A DNA stretch of 8,766 bases from positions 1 to 8,766 of the forward strand of contig JARLHH010000196.1 in the NCBI GenBank assembly GCA_031292335.1, written 5' to 3'. The notes below the pieces were generated by a model. The model did no database searches. It saw only the letters and a program-made list of their open reading frames with translations, and was not told the origin of the DNA. Each line of letters starts with the position of its first letter. The stretch's first letter is position 1. The stretch is from Candidatus Limnocylindrales bacterium (lineage in GTDB: Bacteria; Chloroflexota; Limnocylindria; Limnocylindrales; CSP1-4). Below, piece by piece: positions 4,938-8,766 of this stretch. The position numbers and the translations under genes are program-made.

Positions 4938-6409
4938 ACGGGCGGGCCGGCCGGCGCCCGACGCTCGACCTGCTCGACCCGGCGGGCATCGAGCGGATCC
5001 TGGACGAGGCGCTTGCCGTCCTCCGCGATCCGGGAGTCCGGGTGAGCGACGCCGAAGCCCGGGCGCTCCTTGCGGGTGCCGGGTCCGAGCTGCGCGATGG
5101 CGTGGCCTCGATCCCGGAGGCTACTGTCCGGGCCGCGCTGGCGACGGTTCCACGAAGAGTCACGCTGCACGCCCGCGACGGCTCGCCGGCGGTCCGCTAC
5201 GGCGCCGGCGAGGTCGCGTTTGATCCGGGCTCGTGCGGCGTCGCGGTGCTCGACCCGGAGACGGGCGAGCACCGGCCGTCCACCGCGGCGGACCTCGTGC
5301 GGCTGGTTGCCGTGGCAGAGCGCCTGCCGGTCTACGCGGCGCAGTCCACCGCGGTCGTCTGCTCCGACGTGCCCGCGGAGCTCGGCGACCGCTACCGGCT
5401 CCTGCTGGTCCTGCTCGGCTCGGACAAGCCGGTCGTGACCGGTGCCTTCACTGCCGACGGGCTCGGCCCGATGCTGGACCTGCTCGCCGTCGACGCCGGC
5501 GGAGCTGATGCACTCCGGGCGCGACCCCGCGCCGTGTTCGACGTCTGCCCGTCCCCGCCGCTCGACTGGACCTCGTTCGCGTCCCGCTGCCTGATCGGGC
5601 TGGCGCGTGCCGGCGTGCCGGCCCAGATCGTCTCGATGCCGCTTGCCGGCGGGGCGGGACCGGTTGCCCTGGCCGGCTCGGTGGTCCAGCACGCGGCCGA
5701 ATGCCTGGCCGGGATCGTGATCCACCAGGCGGCTGCCCCCGGTGCGCCGATCGTGTGGGGCGGCGCGCCCGCGATCATCGACATGCGGATCGGCGCGACC
5801 CCGATGGGCGCCATGGAGACCGCGATGCTCGATGCCGCAAACGCCGCGGTCGGGCGGTCGCTGGGGCTGCCGACGCACGGCTACCTCGGCGCCACGGACG
5901 CCAAGGCGGTCGACGCCCAGGCCGGCATGGAGAGCGCGACGACGGCCCTCGTCGGGGCGCTGGCGGGGATCGACCTCATCTCCGGCGCCGGCATGCTCGA
6001 CTCGCTGCGCTGCCAGAGCGCCGAGAAGCTGGTCATCGACGCGGAGGCGATCGCGAACGCCCTGCGCCTGGTGCGCGGGATCGCGCTCCCGGAGGGGTCG
6101 CTCGGGCTGGACGCGATCCGCGAGGCCGGCTTCGCGGGGCGGTTCCTGGAGCTGCCCGAGACGCGGCGCCGGTTCCGCGAGGAGCAGCACGTTCCGTCCG
6201 CGGTGGTCGATCGTGGCTCGCTGCGTGCGTGGCTGGATGGAGGCAGCCGCGACATGCTCGCGCGAGCCCGGACGCGGGTCGATGCGCTGCTGGCCGGAGC
6301 CGCACCCTCGACGCTGGACCCGGCGGTCGCGGAGGAGCTCGTCGGACGGGTGGCGATCGCGCTCCGGGCCGTGGGCTTCGACGGGCTGCCGGGCGTGGCC
6401 GGCCGGTGA
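4934..6409 (+). CDS. MttB-family (non-pyrrolysine) corrinoid-dependent methyltransferase 3
   Basis: A 491-residue MTTB-family protein. It starts at GTG 4934, overlapping the stop of the previous gene by four bases (GTGA), a usual sign of translational coupling; GGCGAGG upstream can serve as ribosome binding site. The frame is open further left inside the previous gene, but homology to the family begins only after this GTG (LDLLDPAGIERILDEALAVL). Family marks are GSDKPVVTG (162-170), GAGPVALAGSV (240-250), APGAPIVWGG (268-277), DMRIG (283-287), ATDAKAVDAQAGMES (320-334), LAGIDLISGAGML (343-355) and KLVIDAE (365-371). It has lost the HTxxH...W.P.L.DR end motif: the equivalent segment reads PETRRRFREEQHVPSAVVDR (408-427). 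Ends 24 bases before the helicase gene. Probably last gene of the cassette; substrate unknown, and it may differ in activity from the other two. Confidence 0.88.
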   Translation: MNGRAGRRPTLDLLDPAGIERILDEALAVLRDPGVRVSDAEARALLAGAGSELRDGVASIPEATVRAALATVPRRVTLHARDGSPAVRYGAGEVAFDPGSCGVAVLDPETGEHRPSTAADLVRLVAVAERLPVYAAQSTAVVCSDVPAELGDRYRLLLVLLGSDKPVVTGAFTADGLGPMLDLLAVDAGGADALRARPRAVFDVCPSPPLDWTSFASRCLIGLARAGVPAQIVSMPLAGGAGPVALAGSVVQHAAECLAGIVIHQAAAPGAPIVWGGAPAIIDMRIGATPMGAMETAMLDAANAAVGRSLGLPTHGYLGATDAKAVDAQAGMESATTALVGALAGIDLISGAGMLDSLRCQSAEKLVIDAEAIANALRLVRGIALPEGSLGLDAIREAGFAGRFLELPETRRRFREEQHVPSAVVDRGSLRAWLDGGSRDMLARARTRVDALLAGAAPSTLDPAVAEELVGRVAIALRAVGFDGLPGVAGR

Positions 6410-6421
6410 AAGCCGCCGCCG

Positions 6422-6427
6422 TACAAT
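6422..6427 (+). promoter_or_regulatory. TACAAT -10 box for a leaderless helicase transcript
   Basis: TACAAT stands out in very GC-rich DNA, in the 24-base gap between the methyltransferase 3 stop and the helicase. Six bases separate it from GTG 6434, so a start of transcription at the usual distance falls on the start codon itself, the arrangement of leaderless mRNAs. No convincing -35 box is seen and GAGG is only one or two bases from GTG, too close for a ribosome binding site. Confidence 0.55.
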
Positions 6428-6433
6428 CGAGGC

Positions 6434-8766
6434 GTGGAATCCCCTCCGCCGTGGCTCGCTGACGAGCCGCCGCTACCCGACGCGCCCGCGCCCGAGGACG
6501 AGCCCCCGTACGCCGCCGCCGGTCCAGATCCACGCGCGCCGGAGCGCGACCGGGGCCTCGCCACGGGGATCGCGTCGCGCGAGGAGCTGGCTGCGACGAT
6601 CACGGCCCGGCTGAACCCCGAGCAGGCCCGCGCCGTCACGACGACGGACGGGCCGCTCCTGATCCTCGCCGGCGCCGGGAGCGGGAAGACCAGGGTCGTT
6701 GCCCACCGCGTCGCCTACCTGATCGGCGTCACCGGCGTGGCGCCATGGCGGATCCTGGCCGTGACGTTCACCAACAAGGCCGCCGCCGAGATGCGCGAGC
6801 GGATCGTGGCGCTGGTCGGCCCCGAAGATGGCCGGAAGGTGGAGATGGGCACCTTCCACGCGGTCTGCGCCCGGATGCTGCGCCGGGACGGGATGGCGAT
6901 CGGGCTCGACCCGCGCTTCGTGATCTACGACACGGACGACCAGCTGACGCTGATGAAGCAGGTTTTCCGCGATCACGACGTACCGCTCCAGGGCGGCCCG
7001 ATCCGGCCGCGTGGCGTGCTGGAGGCGCTGTCCCGGGCGAAGAACGACCTGGAGGGGGCCGACGCGCTCGAGGAGGCGGCCACGACCCGCTACCAGGAGG
7101 ACGTCGCGAAGCTCGCCGTGGCCTACGAGCGGCGCCTCCGCGAGGCCGGCGCGCTCGACTTCGACGATCTGCTCGGCCGGACGGTCCTGCTCCTGGAGAC
7201 GCAGCCGGAGGTGCTCGCCCGCTACCAGGCGCGCTGGCGTTATCTCCACGTGGACGAATACCAGGACACGAACCGCGCCCAGTACCGGATCATCCGGGCG
7301 CTCGCCGCCGCGCACCACAACCTGTGCGTGGTGGGCGACGACGACCAGTCGATCTACGCCTGGCGCGGGGCGGATCTCCGCAACATCCTGGACTTCGAGC
7401 GCGACGAGCCCGGCGCGACGGTGGTGAAGCTGGAGCGCAACTACCGGAGCACGCAGCTGATCCTGGAGGCAGCCCACGCGGTCGTCGCCAACAACGTGGG
7501 CAGGAAGGAGAAGAAGCTCTGGACGGAGAAGGGGGCCGGCCGCCCCATCCAGCGCTTCGAGGCGTACGACGAGGAGGAGGAGGCCGAGTGGATCGCCCGC
7601 CAGGTGGAGGCGCTCCTCGGCGGTCGTGCGTCGTCGCTGACCCGTCGGGCTGACGAGGATGTGGCCTTCCGCCCCAAGGACATCGCGGTCCTGTACCGGA
7701 CCAACGCCCAGTCCCGGGCGATCGAGGAGGCGTTCCTGCGCTACGGGATCCGCTACCAGCTCATCGGCGGGACGCGCTTCTACCAGCGCCGCGAGGTCAA
7801 GGACGCGCTGGCCTACCTGCGGATCCTGCGCAGCGACCGCGACCGGGTGAGCTTCGAGCGGGTCATCAACGTGCCCCCGCGCGGCCTGGGCGACCGTTCG
7901 CTCGAGGTCCTCCGAACCGCGGCCGACGAACCCGAGGCCACCTACTGGAGCGCCCTGGAGCGGGCTGCCGCGGACGGGCTGCTCGTGCTGACCGGTCGCG
8001 CCCGGGGCGCGGTGGCGGACTTCGTGGCGCTCGTGCGGCGACTCCGGACCCGGGTCGGGCTCCTGCCGCTGCCGGAGCTGCTCGACGAGGTGCTGGAGGC
8101 CTCCGGCTACCGGGCGATGCTCGCGGACGGCACGGAGGAGAACGACGAGCGCTGGCGGAACCTGCTCGAGCTTCGCTCGGTGACGACGCGCTACGACGAC
8201 CTCGCGCCCGACGATGCGCTGGACCGCCTGCTCGAGGAGACGGCCCTCGTCGCCGACCAGGACAGCTACGAGGGCGATGCCGACGCAGTGACGCTGATCA
8301 CGCTCCACGCGGCGAAGGGGCTGGAGTTCGGCGCCGTCTTCATCGGCGGCCTGGAGGAAGGGATCTTCCCGCACGCCAGGGCCCTCGCGGCGGAGCGCGA
8401 GCAGGACGACCCGCGCGAGCTCGAGGAGGAGCGCCGCCTCGCCTACGTCGGCATCACCCGGGCGAAGGAGCGCCTCTTCCTCTCGCACGCCTCGCGGCGG
8501 GCCACGTGGGGCCCGGCCGGCGGCCCCGCCATGCCGTCGCGTTTCCTGTTCGAGATCCCGGCCGACCTGATGGAGGGCCCGCGGCTCCTTCCGGGGACCG
8601 GCGACCCGTACGACCTCGAGCTGGCGTTCGGGGCGCGCCGTTCCTCACGGCTCGGCGCCCGGGCCGGCGGCGCGTGGCGCGCGAGCAGCGGCCGGCCCGG
8701 TGCCCCGGCCGCCGGGGAGGAGTTCCGGCCGTCGCGCGACCTGGCCGCCCGTCGCGCGGCGTTCGC
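6434..8766 (+). CDS. pcrA: UvrD/PcrA-type SF1A DNA helicase, C-terminal end outside window
   Basis: 777 codons are present and the gene continues past the right edge. All SF1A motifs appear in order: Q motif LNPEQ (60-64), Walker A GAGSGKT (80-86), Ia TFTNKAAAEM (111-120), GTFHAVCARML, Walker B DEYQDTN (from Asp274), III GDDDQSIYAWRG (about 301-312), IV LERNYRS (333-339), V TLHAAKGLEF (from 623) and VI RRLAYVGITRAKERL with the arginine finger Arg676. This is a 3'-5' ATP-driven translocase that unwinds DNA in nucleotide excision and mismatch repair and removes RecA or stalled polymerase. The start GTG 6434 is the only plausible one: the in-frame stop at 6407-6409 is just upstream and family homology starts soon after. 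About 55 residues before the Q motif are Pro/Glu/Asp-rich and probably disordered. There is a small insertion (GGRASSLTRRADEDVAF) before IAVLYRTNAQSR. Family certain; PcrA versus UvrD1 naming is by similarity. Confidence 0.93.
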   Translation, partial: MESPPPWLADEPPLPDAPAPEDEPPYAAAGPDPRAPERDRGLATGIASREELAATITARLNPEQARAVTTTDGPLLILAGAGSGKTRVVAHRVAYLIGVTGVAPWRILAVTFTNKAAAEMRERIVALVGPEDGRKVEMGTFHAVCARMLRRDGMAIGLDPRFVIYDTDDQLTLMKQVFRDHDVPLQGGPIRPRGVLEALSRAKNDLEGADALEEAATTRYQEDVAKLAVAYERRLREAGALDFDDLLGRTVLLLETQPEVLARYQARWRYLHVDEYQDTNRAQYRIIRALAAAHHNLCVVGDDDQSIYAWRGADLRNILDFERDEPGATVVKLERNYRSTQLILEAAHAVVANNVGRKEKKLWTEKGAGRPIQRFEAYDEEEEAEWIARQVEALLGGRASSLTRRADEDVAFRPKDIAVLYRTNAQSRAIEEAFLRYGIRYQLIGGTRFYQRREVKDALAYLRILRSDRDRVSFERVINVPPRGLGDRSLEVLRTAADEPEATYWSALERAAADGLLVLTGRARGAVADFVALVRRLRTRVGLLPLPELLDEVLEASGYRAMLADGTEENDERWRNLLELRSVTTRYDDLAPDDALDRLLEETALVADQDSYEGDADAVTLITLHAAKGLEFGAVFIGGLEEGIFPHARALAAEREQDDPRELEEERRLAYVGITRAKERLFLSHASRRATWGPAGGPAMPSRFLFEIPADLMEGPRLLPGTGDPYDLELAFGARRSSRLGARAGGAWRASSGRPGAPAAGEEFRPSRDLAARRAAF

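Noticed and set aside
1205..6409. Pyrrolysine-containing MttB
   Set aside because: All three methyltransferase frames are continuous without any in-frame TAG, so no read-through is needed.
6473..8488. A 671-codon minus-strand open frame
   Set aside because: Antisense of the helicase, in which every SF1A motif is intact on the plus strand; the minus translation has no recognisable domain.
1..8766. tRNA, rRNA, CRISPR array, insertion sequence or attachment site
   Set aside because: No cloverleaf, direct-repeat array, transposase or flanking target duplication was seen on reading through; intergenic DNA is limited to 105-405, 886-1204, 2690-2773 and 6410-6433.

Overview
The window is very GC-rich DNA with strong codon bias towards G or C at third positions; long antisense open frames are a by-product of this. 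Gene content (a GroEL tail, a PcrA-type helicase, non-pyrrolysine MttB-family methyltransferases) and a probable leaderless GTG start fit a high-GC bacterium such as a Chloroflexota (for example Limnocylindria-like) or actinobacterial lineage. No phylogenetic marker is complete enough to decide, so the taxon is an inference.

Layout. (1) 1-104: the last 34 codons of groEL, followed by a strong GAAA-capped terminator hairpin and a second hairpin. (2) 105-405: gene-free and rich in hairpins, including a 62-nt extended stem-loop (244-305) with no assigned function and a 14-bp hairpin (344-377) behind the next gene. (3) 406-885, minus strand: a small secreted protein of unknown function. (4) 886-1204: a divergent intergenic region with a sigma-54-like -24/-12 element and nested hairpins, ending in a strong ribosome binding site. 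(5) 1205-6409: a four-gene same-strand cassette, MttB-family methyltransferase, corrinoid protein, then two more MttB-family methyltransferases, the last two overlapping by 4 bases. (6) 6434-8766: a UvrD/PcrA-type SF1A helicase running off the right edge, with a TACAAT -10 box just upstream of its GTG start.

How the genes work together. The central cassette is the interesting part. MttB-superfamily enzymes move a methyl group from a quaternary or tertiary amine (glycine betaine, trimethylamine, carnitine, proline betaine and similar) to the Co(I) of a small corrinoid protein, and a separate enzyme then passes it to tetrahydrofolate or another acceptor. Here three clearly diverged methyltransferases surround one corrinoid protein with a full DxHxxG...SxL...GG cobalamin signature. 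None has an in-frame TAG, so these are not pyrrolysine enzymes. The folate-side methyltransferase and the corrinoid reductive activator are absent from the window. The substrate of each methyltransferase cannot be read from the sequence. groEL, the secreted protein and the helicase appear to be unrelated neighbours with their own signals.
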